Below are positions 23,701-35,437 of a stretch of 64,000 nucleotides of DNA, one piece after another. How positions within the stretch are numbered: position 1 is the first letter of the stretch; each line of letters starts with the position of its first letter. The position numbers and the translations under genes are program-made. This DNA is from Cunninghamia lanceolata (Eukaryota; Streptophyta; Pinopsida; Cupressales; Cupressaceae), in contig BSBN01001687.1 of NCBI GenBank assembly GCA_027924645.1, positions 7,006,001-7,070,000 of the forward strand. Reading direction: 5' to 3'. The notes under the pieces are model-generated. The model searched no databases. It saw only the letters and a list, made by a program, of their open reading frames with translations, and was not told the origin of the DNA.

Positions 23701-23892
23701 ATGCCACCGAGGAGGATGCCTGCTATGGCCAATGTTGCTAGAAGAATGGAAGAAATGATAGAGATTATGAGAACAATGAAGGTTAGATTGGATGTTGTAG
23801 AAGAAGATAGAAGAAGAGGATTAAACCCTAGACATGAAGAGGAAAGTGATGATGATGAATTTCAAGCTACTGACCAAAATGAAGAAGCCCTA
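23701..23892 (+). pseudogene. Element A gag, N-terminal part
   Basis: The frame opens at ATG 23701 (MPPRRMPAMANVARRMEEMI), with a helical start and acidic end (EEESDDDEFQATDQNEEA). It is cut after 64 codons by the insertion of element B and continues in the same frame at 29124 across the duplicated CCCTA. Confidence 0.75.
23888..23892. repeat. Target duplication CCCTA, left copy
   Basis: CCCTA before the TG of element B is repeated at 29124-29128. Confidence 0.87.
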
Positions 23893-25425
23893 TGGTGCAG
23901 GTGCACCTAAGCCACAGTGGCCTCCTTAAGGCATTTAATTGTTTTATGTTTATTTTATGTTTTCAATAAGGTCCTAAATGACCATTAAATGTAATAAGGT
24001 CTGTTTGACCGATGCATGCTATTTTTAGGTTGTTAGTTAAGAGTTTGTTAGTCAGTTAGATCTTCCAGCCGATTGGAAGTGTCTCCCAGCCGTTGGGAAC
24101 CAAGTCTGTACTACCGAGGGTAAGTAGATAAATACCCCCCAGATGATCGAATGAAGAGAGTTCAGTGTGTGGTCAGTTGTAGTTTAATTCAGTTGTGAAG
24201 TTATAACAGAGCATCTATATACATCTCTGAAAGCATAATAAACAAGATTCTGTTGTATTTGAATTCACTGTGTAATTGATTTTTTGTACTAAGGCCGAGA
24301 TGGATTTCCTAATCCATTCCCCCGGTTGATTCTGCGAATTGGAGGAATGGCTGTATATATTAGATTAGGTTTTCTATTTTTTTGTCTCTGTTCATTTTTT
24401 GTGGGTGTAGGATCAGTTTACAACATTGAAGAATCCTAGCATGGGTATGTGCTAGGTTGACAAAGTGCAGGGGACTGCATGTTGGCAGGAGAAACAATTC
24501 AGAACAATCGTAGGGCTAAAACAGATCAAAAACCAAGAAAATCTGTGAGTTTCAAAAGATATACAATTTGTGTGTATATCACTTTTGTATGCAGGATATA
24601 CAAGTTGTGAGTATATCGCTATCGCATATCCCTACGTATATTGCTTTAGTCTATCGCTGTTGTATGTAAGGAACATACATCAGAAATGTGCAAGGCCGGC
24701 AGCATACAAATGGAGTCAAAGTTCGGTCAAACACCTATTTGAATCGAATCTACATTTCCTATATATATATCGCTTTTGTTTGTTGGAGATAATTCATGTG
24801 TATACCACAATTGTTTGTTTGTGTGTATCCCGCCGAAGCACTTTTTGGGTTGCATATGTAGAATGTACATTGGAAATGTACATCAATTGATACAAGTGGG
24901 TCAACGCCAGTCAAAGGGTTTTGTTTGTATGGTTAAATTGTATCTTGCGATTGTATATGGTAAATGTACAACACGCATATACATTGTGCGGAGATACAAG
25001 TGATAACCAGTAGGAACGGTAAACAGAAACAGCAGCAGAAGGTTATCGATTGCATATTCAAAGTTGTATATTTCGGGGAGAGAAAAGACATCGGCAAAGG
25101 ATTTTTGGTTTCTCCCGATGAGTTAAGTCTCATTGATGGTAGTGGACATCAAGTGCATCTGTGTAAGGAGGTATATCGGTGGAGGAGTTCAAAGTTAGCC
25201 CGATAGCTTATAATTTTCTGATAGGCAACTAATGACGAAGTTATGTCGAAGCTCATCGGTGTGAAGTCTACTATTGGACAACAAGGATTTGTTTATGCCA
25301 ATGGTCATAAGTTTAGCCAATGGAGTATGTCGGGAGAACAATAGTTTTCTCTCGCTGATAGAAGGAAGCGTCTTAACTGTGGAGTTTCGAGGGTTTGGGG
25401 ATCAATCCCTTATAGCTCTACGTCA
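23893..25425 (+). repeat. 5' LTR of element B
   Basis: 1,533 bp, TGGTGCAGGTGCACCTAAGCC to CTCTACGTCA. A TATA-like GATAAATACC lies at about 24127-24136, and AATAAAC at about 24238 could serve for 3' processing. The middle is full of TATATCGC-like words. Short frames inside (24570-25206) are poorly kept between the two LTR copies and are not genes. Confidence 0.88.
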
Positions 25426-25428
25426 TAG

Positions 25429-25440
25429 TGGTATCAGAGC
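25429..25440 (+). promoter_or_regulatory. Primer binding site of element B
   Basis: TGGTATCAGAGC, the initiator Met tRNA site, three bases after the LTR end; identical to the PBS of element A. Confidence 0.88.
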
Positions 25441-25512
25441 TCAACAAAAGATTTGGGCAGAAAATCCGATTGAGGATCTACAGGAGTATTGGCGTTTGGG
25501 TGTTGTCTGTGA

Positions 25513-27084
25513 ATGTTTATGTCAGACAAAGAAAGCGATATAGAGGCGGAGAGGATGCCTCCCAAAAGCATGTCGCAGGACACCATTAAGAAGTTGATTA
25601 AGGAGATGCTTGAATCCAAGTTGGGAGAGTTCAAGCAGACCAAAAGCAAAGATAAGGAAGCTGAAAGTGACAGCAATGAAGAAAATATAGAAATTGTTGA
25701 AAGCAGTAAAAAGGTAGAGGAGATACCAGTAGAACAGAAGGTATTTTTAAATGCATTAAAGTCAATCAATAGGGACACCATAGATGGGTTACCTATGTAT
25801 AGTGGAAATATGGAAGCTGAAGAGGTGATTGATTGGATTGAGGCATTGAACAATCATTTCGACTATAAAGAAATCCCTGATGATAAGAGGGTTAAGTTGG
25901 CAAAGGCAAGATTGCAGGGATTTGCTCTTGCATGGTGGAATTATGAACAAGGAGAGAGAGTCAAGGAGGGGAAGAATATGATAACCTCCTGGGAAAGGAT
26001 GAAGACCAAACTCAAGGCATAGTTTTTACCCCTGGACTATGATGTGCAGATGTATAAGAAGTTACAGAACCTCAGGCAGAAAGACCTTGATGTGAATGCA
26101 TACACACAAGAGTTTCATAAACTTAGTCTTAGATCAAAGAAACAGGAAGAAGAGTTAGAGAAGGTGGCTAGGTACTTGAATGGCCTAAGGATGACCATCC
26201 AAGATGAGGTCAGTATTTTAGCACCAGAAACAGTAAACAAGTGTTTCCAAATGGCCTTAAGGGTTGAAGAGAAGCTGAAGAGAAAAGGCGAGCAGCAGAA
26301 TAGAGGAAGAGGCGGCAGAAATTTTAGAAGTAGTTTTGGAGGAAGAAGTCCTAACCAGAGGCCTAGTGGTGAGTCTAACCAAGAAGAGACTAGTAAAGGA
26401 CAAGAGCAGTCTGATTTCAAGGGTGGATGGAGAGGCACAAGAGGCAGGTTTGGAATTGGAAGAGGTTCCAATACATTCTCAAGAAAGTGTTATACTTGTG
26501 GTGAATATGGTCATCCATCTTTCAAATGTCTAGAAAAAGCACCAAGTTCAATGGGAGAAAAGAGGACAAATCTGGTCCAAGAATCTGATGGTCATAGTGG
26601 GACAAGTTCAAACACTCAGCAAAGAGTATAGTATGGGTATCCTGAGCAAGGAGAAGCATTGATGTTAAGGAGAACAATCCTGAAGACATCCAAGGACATG
26701 TTACAAAGGAGAGCTCTTTTCAGGACTAAATGCAAAAGCAAGGGTAAGGTATGCAAGGTAGTCATAGATTCTGGTTCAACAGACAACATGGTATCTCAGG
26801 AAATGGTGGATAAATTGAAACTGGAAAGGATTCCACATCAACATCCTTACACAGCATCTTGGGTAAGTGATAGTAAATCACTTTTGGTAAATGAACAGGC
26901 ATATGTTGATTTTCAGATTGGAGAATATCAGGATAGAGTTTTGTGTGACATATTGCCCATGGAATGTTGTCACCTATTGTTGGGTAGGCCATGGCAATTT
27001 GATAGGAGAGCATTGTATGATGGGTATGCCAGTACCTACACCATCATGAAGGATGGAAGCACTATTTTGTTGACACCATTGTAG
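25513..27084 (+). pseudogene. Element B gag-protease polyprotein
   Basis: One frame runs from 25513 through gag and protease with in-frame stops at 26020-26022, 26629 and 27082. Gag has the retrotransposon gag core (DGLPMYSGNMEAEEVIDWIE, FALAWWNYEQGERV, ELEKVARYLNGLRMTIQDEV), a Gly/Arg-rich stretch and an intact zinc knuckle CYTCGEYGHPSFKC (26488-26529). The aspartic protease has VVIDSGSTDNMVS (about 26760-26800) and HLLLGRPWQFDRRALYDGY. Gag packages the RNA; the protease would cleave the polyprotein. The stops are the only clear damage. Confidence 0.83.
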
Positions 27085-27593
27085 GAGGATGTTGAAGCAA
27101 AGAAGACAGGTAAAATTATTTTGATAGGTAAGGAGTTTGTAAAGATGCCTACAGCAGAGTCACAAGAAGTTGAGGATATCTCAAGGAGAGGAGATCACAG
27201 TTTGCAGAAGGTTTCAGTTATGAATAACAGAGATCAGATGGATCAGTAGAAAGTTAAGAAGCAAGTTTGTACACAGCCATAGGCTGATTGGAAAGACAAG
27301 GATGCAATCATCATAGGGACTATTGTTTGTCCCCTAAGAGTTGAAAAGCAAACCCATTTTGCCATAGTAGCAAATGAGGTTTCCACTGTCCATGTTCAGA
27401 TAGAGATGATGGTCAGAAAGAATGACTAGCAAGGTGTGAGAAGAGCCTACAGTGCTAGGCATGAGTATTTGGTTCCATGGCAGCAGGTTGTAGCAGAGAA
27501 ATCATGGGATAGATATGCGACAGTAGTAGATACAGGTGGATTCAGTCAAAGATTTAACTCATGGGACATGAGTTCTTTTCAAATTGGGGAGTA
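27085..27593 (+). pseudogene. Element B C-terminal segment in place of pol
   Basis: The gag-protease frame stays in register for about 170 more codons to the 3' LTR with four stops (27082, 27249, 27281, 27429 regions). Sequence such as KIILIGKEFVKMPTAESQEV is the usual protease-RT spacer. The rest (EYLVPWQQVVAEKSWDRYA, TVVDTGGFSQRFNSWDMSS) does not look like RT, RNase H or integrase. It may be a deletion junction, or sequence that replaced pol. Function unknown. Confidence 0.5.
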
Positions 27594-29123
27594 TGGTACA
27601 GGTGCACCTAACCCACAATGGCCTCCTTAAGGCATTTAATTGTTTTTTGTTTATTTTATGTTTTCAATAAGGTCCTAAATGACCATTAAATGTAATAAGG
27701 TCTGTTTGACCTATGCATGCTATTTTTAGGTTGTTAGTTAAGAGATTGTTAGTTAGTTAGATCTCCCAGCCGATTGGAAGTGTGTCCCAGCCACTGGGAA
27801 CCAAGTCTGTACTACCAAGGATAAGTAGATAAATACCCCCCAGATGATCGAATGAAGAGAGTTCAGTGTGTGGTCAATTGTAGTTCAATTCATTTGTGAA
27901 GTTGTAACAGAGCATCTGTATACATCTCTGAAAGCATAATAAACAAGATTCTGTTGCATTTAAATTCACTGTGTAATTGATTTTCTATACTGAGGCCAAG
28001 ATGGATTTCCTAATCCATTCCCCCGGTTGATTCTGCAAATCGGAGGAATGGTTGTATATATTAGATTAGGTTTTCTATTTTTTTGTCTCTGTTCATTTTT
28101 GTGGGCGCAGGATCGATTTACAGCATTGAAGAATCCTAGCATGGGTATGTGCTAGGTTGACAAAGTGCAGGGGACTTCATGTTGGCGGGAGAAACAATTC
28201 GGAACAATTGCAGGGCTAAAACAGATCAAAAACCAAGAAAATCCGCGAGTTTTAAAAGATATACAATTTGTGTGTATATCGCTTTTGTATGCGGGATATA
28301 CAAGTTGTGAGTATATCGCTATCGCATATCCCTGCATATATTGCTTTGGTCTATCGTTGTTGTATGTAAGGAACATACATCAGAAATGTGCAAGGTCATT
28401 GGCATACAAATGGAGTCAAAGTTTGGTCAAACACCTATTTGAATCAAATCTACATTTCCTATATATATCACTTTTGTTTGTCGAAGACAATTCCTGTGTA
28501 TACCGTAATTATTTGTTTGTGTGTATCCCGCTGAAGCACTTTTTGGGTTGCATATGTAGAATGTACATTGGAAATGTACATCGATTGATACAAGTTGGTC
28601 AACGCCAGTCAAAGGGTTTTGTTTGTATGGTTAAATTGTATCTTGTGATTGTATATGGTAAATGTACAATGTGCATATACATTGTGTGGAGATACAAGTG
28701 ATAACCGGTAGGAACGGTAAACAGAACCGGCAGCAGAAGGTTATCAAATGCATATTCAAAGTTGTATATTTCAGGGAGAGAAAAGACATCAGCAAAGGAT
28801 TTTTGGTTTCTCCCGATGAGTTAAGTCTCATCGATGGTAGTGGACATCAAGTGCATCTGTGTAAGGAGGTATATCGGCAGAGGAGTTCAAAGTTAGATCG
28901 ACAGCTTATAAGTTGCCGATAGGCAACCAATGACGAAGTTATGTCGAAGCTCATTGGTGTGAAGTCTACTATCGAACAACAAGGATTTATTTATGCCGAT
29001 GGTCATAAGTTTGGCCGATGGAGTATGTCGGGACAACAATAGTTTTCTCTCACTGATAGAAGGAAGTGTCTTAACTGTGGAGTTTTGAGGGTTTGGGGAT
29101 CAATCCCTTGTAGCTCTACGTCA
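27594..29123 (+). repeat. 3' LTR of element B
   Basis: 1,530 bp, TGGTACAGGTGCACC to CTCTACGTCA, colinear with 23893-25425 and followed by the target duplication. Many differences from the 5' LTR are C/T or G/A changes, as expected from decay of methylated cytosines. Confidence 0.88.
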
Positions 29124-29990
29124 CCCTAGAAGAAGAAGAATTAGATCAGGCGAAGATATTGAAAGTTATTTCTAAGATGGGTAAGAGACCTAGAATGGAA
29201 GTACCGAACTATACCAAAAATTTGAATCCTGAGGAATTGATTGATTGGATAAATGACCTAGAGGAATACTTTGAATATGAGGAAATTGAAGATTTGGAGA
29301 GAGTTAGATTTGCAAAAACTAAGTTGAAAGGACATGCTACTATTTAGTGGAAAGAAGTTCAATTGGATAGGAATAGGAGAGGAAAAGAGAAGATCATAAA
29401 ATGAGATAGGATGGTGACAAAGTTGAAGAATCAGTTCATACATGCTGACTATGAGTTGGAATTGTTGAAGAGATTGCAAAACCTAATGCAAAAGGAAAAA
29501 CTATGAAGGAGTACACTAAAGAATTTCATAAGATGATTATAAAAACAGAACATAGTGAAGAAAGAAAGGAGAAAGTGGCAAGGTACATAAATGGATTTAG
29601 GATGAATATTCAAGAAGAACTAAGTTTGGTGAGGATGACAACAATAGAAGAAGCATATCAGTTTGCATTGAAAGTTGAAGACAAGTTGAATAAGGAGCAT
29701 GAGAAAAGACAAAGAGGTAGAGGAGGCAAATTTCAAAGAGGTAGAACACATTCAAGAGGAGAGAGACCTTATGTGGAGCAAAACAAGGAAAGTAGCCCAT
29801 ACAAGAAGGAAGACAGAGATAACAATTCATACCAGAGAGATGATAAGAGCTTCTACTACAATAGCGGAGGGAATCATAATTCTTACCATAATGAAGGATA
29901 CGGGAGAGATGAAAGAGGGTTTGATAAAAGATCATTTAAAGGAACCTATTTCAATTGTGGAGGATAAGGACACATAGCATTTGAATGTCA
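29124..29990 (+). pseudogene. Element A gag, main part
   Basis: Continues the gag frame begun at 23701. Core gag motifs include NLNPEELIDWINDLEEYFEY (29220-29280), VRFAKTKLKGHATI and, after stops and a shift, EYTKEFHKMIIKTEHSEE and KVARYINGFRMNIQEEL. An Arg/Gly/Ser/Tyr-rich tail follows. The zinc knuckle is worn (YFNCGG, stop, GHIAFEC), its first Cys being lost. Stops occur near 29345, 29402, 29505 and 29965. Confidence 0.75.
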
Positions 29991-30101
29991 TCAAGGAAGT
30001 ACAAGCAAGAGGACATCTAGAATAGTGCAAGAGAAACCTATGCAAAGGAAGAACCTGTCGGATCACCTAGTTCAGTTGGAAAACCAAAGAAAGGAGAGTC
30101 A

Positions 30102-30648
30102 TTGGTCATGAGGAGAGCATTATTTCAAGTTGAGACAACTGAGGAGCCACCGCAAAGGAAAAGTTTGTTCCGGATAAGATGCAAATCAAGAGGTAAATGT
30201 TGTAAAGTGATCATTGATAGTGGTAGTACTGGTAATTTGGTTTCAGAGGAGATGGTGACAAAACTGAACTTGGGGGGATTGCAACATTCGAAGCCCTACA
30301 AGATAGCATGGATTCAAGATGAGCACAAGGTACTAGTGAGTGAACAATATTTGGTGAAATTTTATTAGCATCTTATGTTGATGAGGTATTGTGTGATATT
30401 ATGCTGATGGATGTATGTCATTATTGTTGGGGAGACCATGGAAGTATGATATAAAGGTAATACATGATGGGAGGAAGAATACTTATACTATAACATCTAA
30501 TGGGAAGAAACATATCTTGATACCTTTGGAAGATGAACCTAAAAGTGAAGTATGTGGCAATGCTAGAATCTATTTGGTTGATGGACATAAAGTTTTGGAT
30601 GGATTGAGACATGATAATATGTGTTTTGCTTTGATTCCAAAGAAGTGA
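30102..30648 (+). pseudogene. Element A aspartic protease region
   Basis: KSLFRIRCKSRGKCCKVIID leads to the active-site motif IIDSGSTGNLVSEEMV (30212-30258), closely similar to the protease of element B. A stop near 30366 and a frameshift precede LLLGRPWKYDIKVIHDGRKN (about 30420) in another frame. Confidence 0.77.
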
Positions 30649-30699
30649 GGAACCCTAAGTACAGGAAACACCACAACAAAAGAAGAAGAACCACCACCA

Positions 30700-32054
30700 G
30701 AGGAAATAACTAAATTGTTGACAGAGTACCAAGACATCATATCAGATAACAAGCCTGAAGGATTGCCACCAATCCAGAGTATCAGTCATCATATGGACCT
30801 TATACCTGGAGCTATTTTGCCTAACAAAGTGGCACATAGAATGACACTAGCAGAGAATGCAGAGCTAAATAGACAGATACAAGCGCTGTTGAGGAAAGGA
30901 TTGATCAGAGAAAGTTTAAGCCCATGTGCGGTACCTGCAGTACTAGCAGTGAAGAAAGATGGAGAATGGAGGATGTACATAGACTCTAGAGAAATCAATA
31001 AGATCATAGTTAAGTATGTATTTCCATTGCCAAGGATGGATGACATCATGGACTATTTGAGTGGAGTGAAATATTTTACAAAGATAGACTTGAAGAATGG
31101 ATACCATCAAATCAAGATCAGAGAAGGAGATGAGTGGAAGACTGCATTCAAGATGAATGAGGGATTGTATGAGTGGTTAGTGATGCCTTTTGGATTGACT
31201 ACTGCACTGAGTACTTTCATGAGGTTTTGAAGAAATTCTTGGGTAAGTTTGTTATTGAATACCTAGATAATATTCTGATTCTCATTAAAACAAATGAGGA
31301 ACATATGTGGCATATTAGACAAGTATTGCAGAAGTTGAGAGAAGAGAAGTGATTGATAAACATCAAGAAATGTAGTTTCATGAAGGAAGAATTGGTATAT
31401 TTGGGATTTGTGATTTCTGCGGAAGGATTGAAGATGGACCCTGAGAAAGTTAGAGCAATTGTTGAATGGCCAACACCTGTGAACATTGGAGAAGTAAGAT
31501 CATTTCATGGATTAGCAAGTTTCTACCAGAAGTTCATCAGAAATTTCAGTACAATATGCAAACCTATGACAGAGACAATGAGAGGTGACAGAAAGGACTT
31601 TAAGTGGACATCAGGAGAAAATAAGAGTTTTCAATTATTGAAGCAGAAGGTGACAGAGCAACTAGTGTTAGTATTATCAGATTTTGACAAAGTATTTCAA
31701 GTTGATTGTGATGCCAGTGGAAATGCAATAGGAGAAGTGTCAAGTCAAGAAGGGAGACCAGTAGCATATTTCAATGAGAAGTTGAATGATGCAAGGAGAA
31801 GATATTTAGTTTATGATCAAGAATTCTATGACATAGTTCAAGCCTTGAAGAAGTGGAGACATTTTTTGTTGCCTAAGGAATTTGTGTTGTACACTAATCA
31901 TCAAGCTTTGCAGTATTTGAATAGTCAAGGAAAGTTGAATCAAAGACATATGAGATGGGTAGAGTTCATGCAGGGTTACATATTTGTATTGAAGCATAGG
32001 AGTGGGAAGTCAAACAAAGTTGTAGATGCTTTGAGTAGAAAAGGAATTTACTGA
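30700..32054 (+). pseudogene. Element A reverse transcriptase and RNase H
   Basis: RT begins near 30715. It shows LLRKGLIRESLSPCAVPAVL, KKDGEWRMYIDSREINKI, FPLPRMDDIMDYLSGVKYF, TKIDLKNGYHQIKIREGDEW and VMPFGLTTALSTF. A frameshift at about 31230 separates these from the catalytic box, which reads YLDNILILI rather than the expected YLDD, so it would be inactive. The thumb has LGFVISAEGLKMDPEKV and the connection FHGLASFYQKFIRNFS. RNase H from about 31690 shows QVDCDASGNAIGEVSSQEG and YLVYDQEFYDIVQALKKWRH, ending with HRSGKSNKVVDALSRK at 32040. Order and motifs are Ty3/gypsy. Confidence 0.85.
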
Positions 32055-32280
32055 TAGATATGAGAGTAGAAGTACTGGGATTTGAAGAACTTAAGCATAT
32101 GTATGAAGAGGATCTTGATTTTGCAGAAGCATGGAAAGCATGTAAGGAGCCTGTTGTGATAGATATAAGTAAGTGGTTAGATTATTTCATTTAGGAGGAT
32201 ATGTTGTTCAAAGGAAATCAATTGTGTATACCTAGGAGTTTAATGAGAGATAGTTTGATAAAGGAGAAGCATAGTGGTGG
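32055..32280 (+). pseudogene. Element A integrase, N-terminal zinc-binding remnant
   Basis: Decayed reading frame with ELKHMYEEDLDFAEAWKACK, a stop near 32194, then GNQLCIPRSLMRDSLIKEKH and SGG. This is the region before and at the start of the H2C2 zinc-binding domain of gypsy integrase. Similarity ends abruptly near 32280; the catalytic core is missing. Confidence 0.65.
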
Positions 32281-33364
32281 ATCGGCCATGTATACCGAGA
32301 AGTGAACAAGGAGACAAATTCACTTGCTAATGTGGCTATTGATGTGGATATTGCATGCATCATTGATAACTCCCCCCTCATGTGGTGATAGATAGCACCA
32401 GATCTACCATCCTTTCCCCTCATCTGAGCCTCAAGCATTCATAATAGTTTTAGGTTGGTTTTAGTCTTGGCTCACTTCTTACCAAGGAAGTACTAAGAAG
32501 TTTAAAATTGTAAGAATATGAAGAATTATGATGAAGTGTGTGCTAGAGCTACCATTGGTATCTTTAAAAGACAATGTTGCATATTACTTTGTTGTATTTT
32601 GGAGAAACAAGGCAATGGACACCACGGTGTGGTTGACTGCCAAGAAGAGGCAGATTGCATTTCTGGGAGAGATTAATAAAGTTAGGCTAAAGAAGATTTT
32701 TAAAATGAGGATAGTGATTATGGCCCATGCTATGTGCATGGTGTTGCAGTAGACTTTCCTATCTTTGGTATACCATTATTATGCCAACATGGACATTTCT
32801 TTGATGTTTATCATTGTCTTTCTTGAGGTGGGGGAGTCGAAGGAGGTCATCTAGGTTTTTGTAGAGTTCTTGATTAGGCTAAGGTGGTGGTGCGAGTTGA
32901 GGAAAATTCTTGATGATGTAATGGTTAGTTTGGGTTATCAACTATTCATGGGGACTTGGTTGGTAATCAATCCTCCATATACTGGCCCCTGGGTTCCATT
33001 CATCATCATGACAATTGGGAAAAATGACACATAATATAGGTAGAAAGCCAAATGGGGTATCAAATTTCTAAAGGCCACTTGCGGTGCAGCACTAACTTAG
33101 GAGGTGGACTAGTCATTTGCTTTTGAAGGTGGGAGCACTAAGTCGAGTGGAGATAGGGGCACAGACTCAAAGCCACATGCTTAATAACTAGATATTTTTA
33201 TACTACATACTACTCTGTAATACATAATTAATAGCTAGGTTGATCATTATATGGTTGTACCCAACATTTTATAATCTATGCCTCCTTGCAGGGTTTTTGG
33301 TTCTGGCCCTCCATTGGAGCAACCAATAAAATATGTATATTTTTTTAGTAATATTAATGGGTAT
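32281..33364. other. No recognised feature
   Basis: Sequence after the break in element A. A plus frame at 32528-32752 and its decayed continuation resemble no family I know. No 3' LTR of element A was found here. Confidence 0.4.
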
Positions 33365-35437
33365 TGTTACACATATGGTTCCTATGGTTGTATTGTTTGT
33401 CATTGACGTCAACACTATCACAAGGTTGTCATTGATGTCAACATTGTTATGAATGTGTAATAGTGTTCATGGTTGGATGTCATGCTCCTAAAGAAGATAC
33501 ATTGAGATGGGAATTGGAAGTTCATGTCATGCCCTGTTCATTGCAGAGTTGAGTATGAAGTCATATTCAGATGGGAATTAGAAGCATCAAGAAGACATAT
33601 TAATATGGGAATTAGAAGCAATAAGATGTGGTGCTAATGGACTAAGATACATTGTATGATCTCCTATTGTTCCTAAGAATGTATATGTTAAAACAAAGAA
33701 GGTTTGACCTCTGAAAGGTGGTGATAGTTTCTGCTACAAAGATGACCATCCCTAAAGAACTGTCTGAGAGACTGCTCAACATTTTCATTATTTTGATTTT
33801 GTGCCTTTGCGGATTGGAATATAGATTAATGTAATGACAAATCATGTATATTCCAATTTTCATGATGTGTGGACTACCGGAAGTATGTATTGCAAAAGAT
33901 AGTGTGAAGATAGTGTTGGTTCTATGAAGACAGTCACTATATGGAAGTAGGATGCTATGCATTCCTCTACATTTGCAAATATGGCTATACAATTCTAGAG
34001 ATATGTTAAGGGTATAGTGAAGATGTTAATTCCATAGATTCAGATCATTTACCCTTCTGCTGTGAAAGTTGTACATGATAGAGTACCGACATGTGTTCTA
34101 GCAGAGTAAGCCAGTGTTGAAGGTCTATTGGAATGCTCTGCATTCCTCTACAAATGAATGATTGTCCTTGTAGTTTTGAGGACATGTTTCTAGATGTGTA
34201 TTACATGCTTCCTTGTAGTTTCAAGGTTCTTGGTGATCCGTAGCTCAATTTTTCAAACGACAGCATGTTGCAGTGTGTTCAGGATGATAGAGTGTTCCTA
34301 GAGTTCATGATTGAAGATGTATGGCATAATTCTTTGATATGTGGTGCCTAAGGAGTGTTTGGTGATGTTATATGAGTCATGTTGACTCATCTAGAAGAGT
34401 TTTCATGAAGATCTTTCTTGTTTTATGTACCACACAAGGCCTTCCAAGTTGATGTGGTCGTTATGCTTCAAGGTTCATGTGTTTTGGTTAAAATTGTCCT
34501 ATTTCCAAATGAGTGGAGTGTAAGGATGTAATTCCCTGGTGTTTGAAGCTGTGAAGAATGTTTTGGACCTAGTTAAGCAAGTGTTGGTGTCCACAAGGCA
34601 TGGATCTTTTGCTGGTACAACGTGTGGTTTCACTTAGGACCTATCTTCTACATGTTTCATATTGTGTGTTGTTTGCCCAACTTGTAAATGTATTTTTCAT
34701 GTTGTATCTAGCTGACAAGCAATGTAATCAATGTAATATCATGTATAAATAGTCAATCAAATTGAGTGAGGAAAGGTGTGATTGCAAGTTGATTGAAAAA
34801 AGTCACAAGCAGATAAAAAGTAGAATGAATATATTATTGATGTGCGACTAAGGGAGAAAGAGCAGAAGTTTTTGTTGTTGTCCTGATTGATCTTGAAGAC
34901 TTATATGTGATAGTGATCAAGTATAGAGTGTGCCTAGCTGATCAGATCATCAGAAGAAAGTGTGAAGAGGCAGAAGTGCAATCATCAAAGGTGTGAATTT
35001 CAATGTCAGTTTTCAGACAGTAGGAGGACTGTCAACTGTAATATTTTGTGAACTTGTGCTAAAGTCTGGAAGTAGTAGCTTCCTTGGGAGTGACCCTAAA
35101 ACAAAGTCTTTAGGGAGTAGTAGCTTCCTTGGTTGTGACCCTAAATCAAAGTTTTCAGGGAGTAGTGGCTTCCTTGGATTGTAGCCCTAAAACAAAGTTG
35201 TTATTTGAGCTTCATATATTATGAGTTAATCCTCACCGTGGTTTTTCCCTTCTAGGGTTTTCCACGTATATCTAGTGTTATGTGTTGATGTGCATTGTGT
35301 TAATCTTTCATGTTCATGTTAATATTGTGATGATTAAGGTTTAATCTACTCCAGATAAGTTGAAGTTGTTGAAATTGGAAAATTGTTTAAATACTAATTC
35401 ACCCCCCCCCCCTCTCAATATTCTTGTGTGTCTAACA
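33365..35437 (+). repeat. Candidate copia-type solo LTR
   Basis: TGTTACACATATGG at the left and GTGTGTCTAACA at the right give TGTTA/TAACA ends 2,073 bp apart. Copia-like LTR features lie in plus order. A repeated GTCATTGA(C/T)GTCAAC comes near the start. TATA-like TGTATAAATAG sits at about 34742. GTGGTTTTTCCC and GGGTTTTCCACGTATAT are near 35240-35270, and a C-tract followed by TCTCAATATTC comes just before the end. The flanks (GGTAT / ATGGC) do not match, so either the ends are slightly misplaced or a rearrangement followed. No internal coding sequence remains. Confidence 0.55.
35068..35200 (+). repeat. Minisatellite, about 45-bp unit x3
   Basis: GTAGTAGCTTCCTTGG...GACCCTAAAACAAAGT recurs three times with small changes, near the 3' end of the candidate LTR. 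The short plus frame across it only reflects the repeat. Confidence 0.75.

Larger units (their letters stand above)
23893..29123 (+). mobile_element. Non-autonomous gag-protease LTR element B
   Basis: A complete 5,231-bp insertion: 5' LTR 23893-25425, PBS 25429-25440, one gag-protease frame, purine-rich GGGGAGTA just before the 3' LTR at 27594-29123, and CCCTA on both sides. The interior is only about 2.17 kb and has no RT, RNase H or integrase, so it depended on a partner for copying. Over the first ~240 bases the two LTRs differ at about 13 places by eye (around 5%), so the insertion is not recent. The gag and protease are homologous to those of element A, the likely type of helper. It resembles the TR-GAG class of plant elements but also keeps a protease. 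Confidence 0.88.
21722..32280 (+). mobile_element. Ty3/gypsy element A, 3'-truncated, split by element B
   Basis: Plus-strand LTR retrotransposon: 5' LTR, PBS, gag, protease, RT, RNase H and the first zinc-binding part of integrase, in gypsy order. Element B (23893-29123) lies in gag with the 5-bp duplication CCCTA. The sequence stops matching an integrase at about 32280 (after LIKEKHSGG), and no 3' LTR was found by eye, so the 3' end is deleted. Remaining length without B is about 5.3 kb. All frames carry stops or shifts. Confidence 0.85.

Noticed and set aside
24570..25206. Frames in the 5' LTR of element B (also 28165-28922 in the 3' LTR)
   Set aside because: The two LTR copies open different lengths and shift relative to each other; there is no domain, so they are chance frames in an LTR.
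23893..32280. A single large gypsy element
   Set aside because: The LTR pair 23893-25425/27594-29123 with CCCTA flanks and the gag frame continuing across them show two nested elements.
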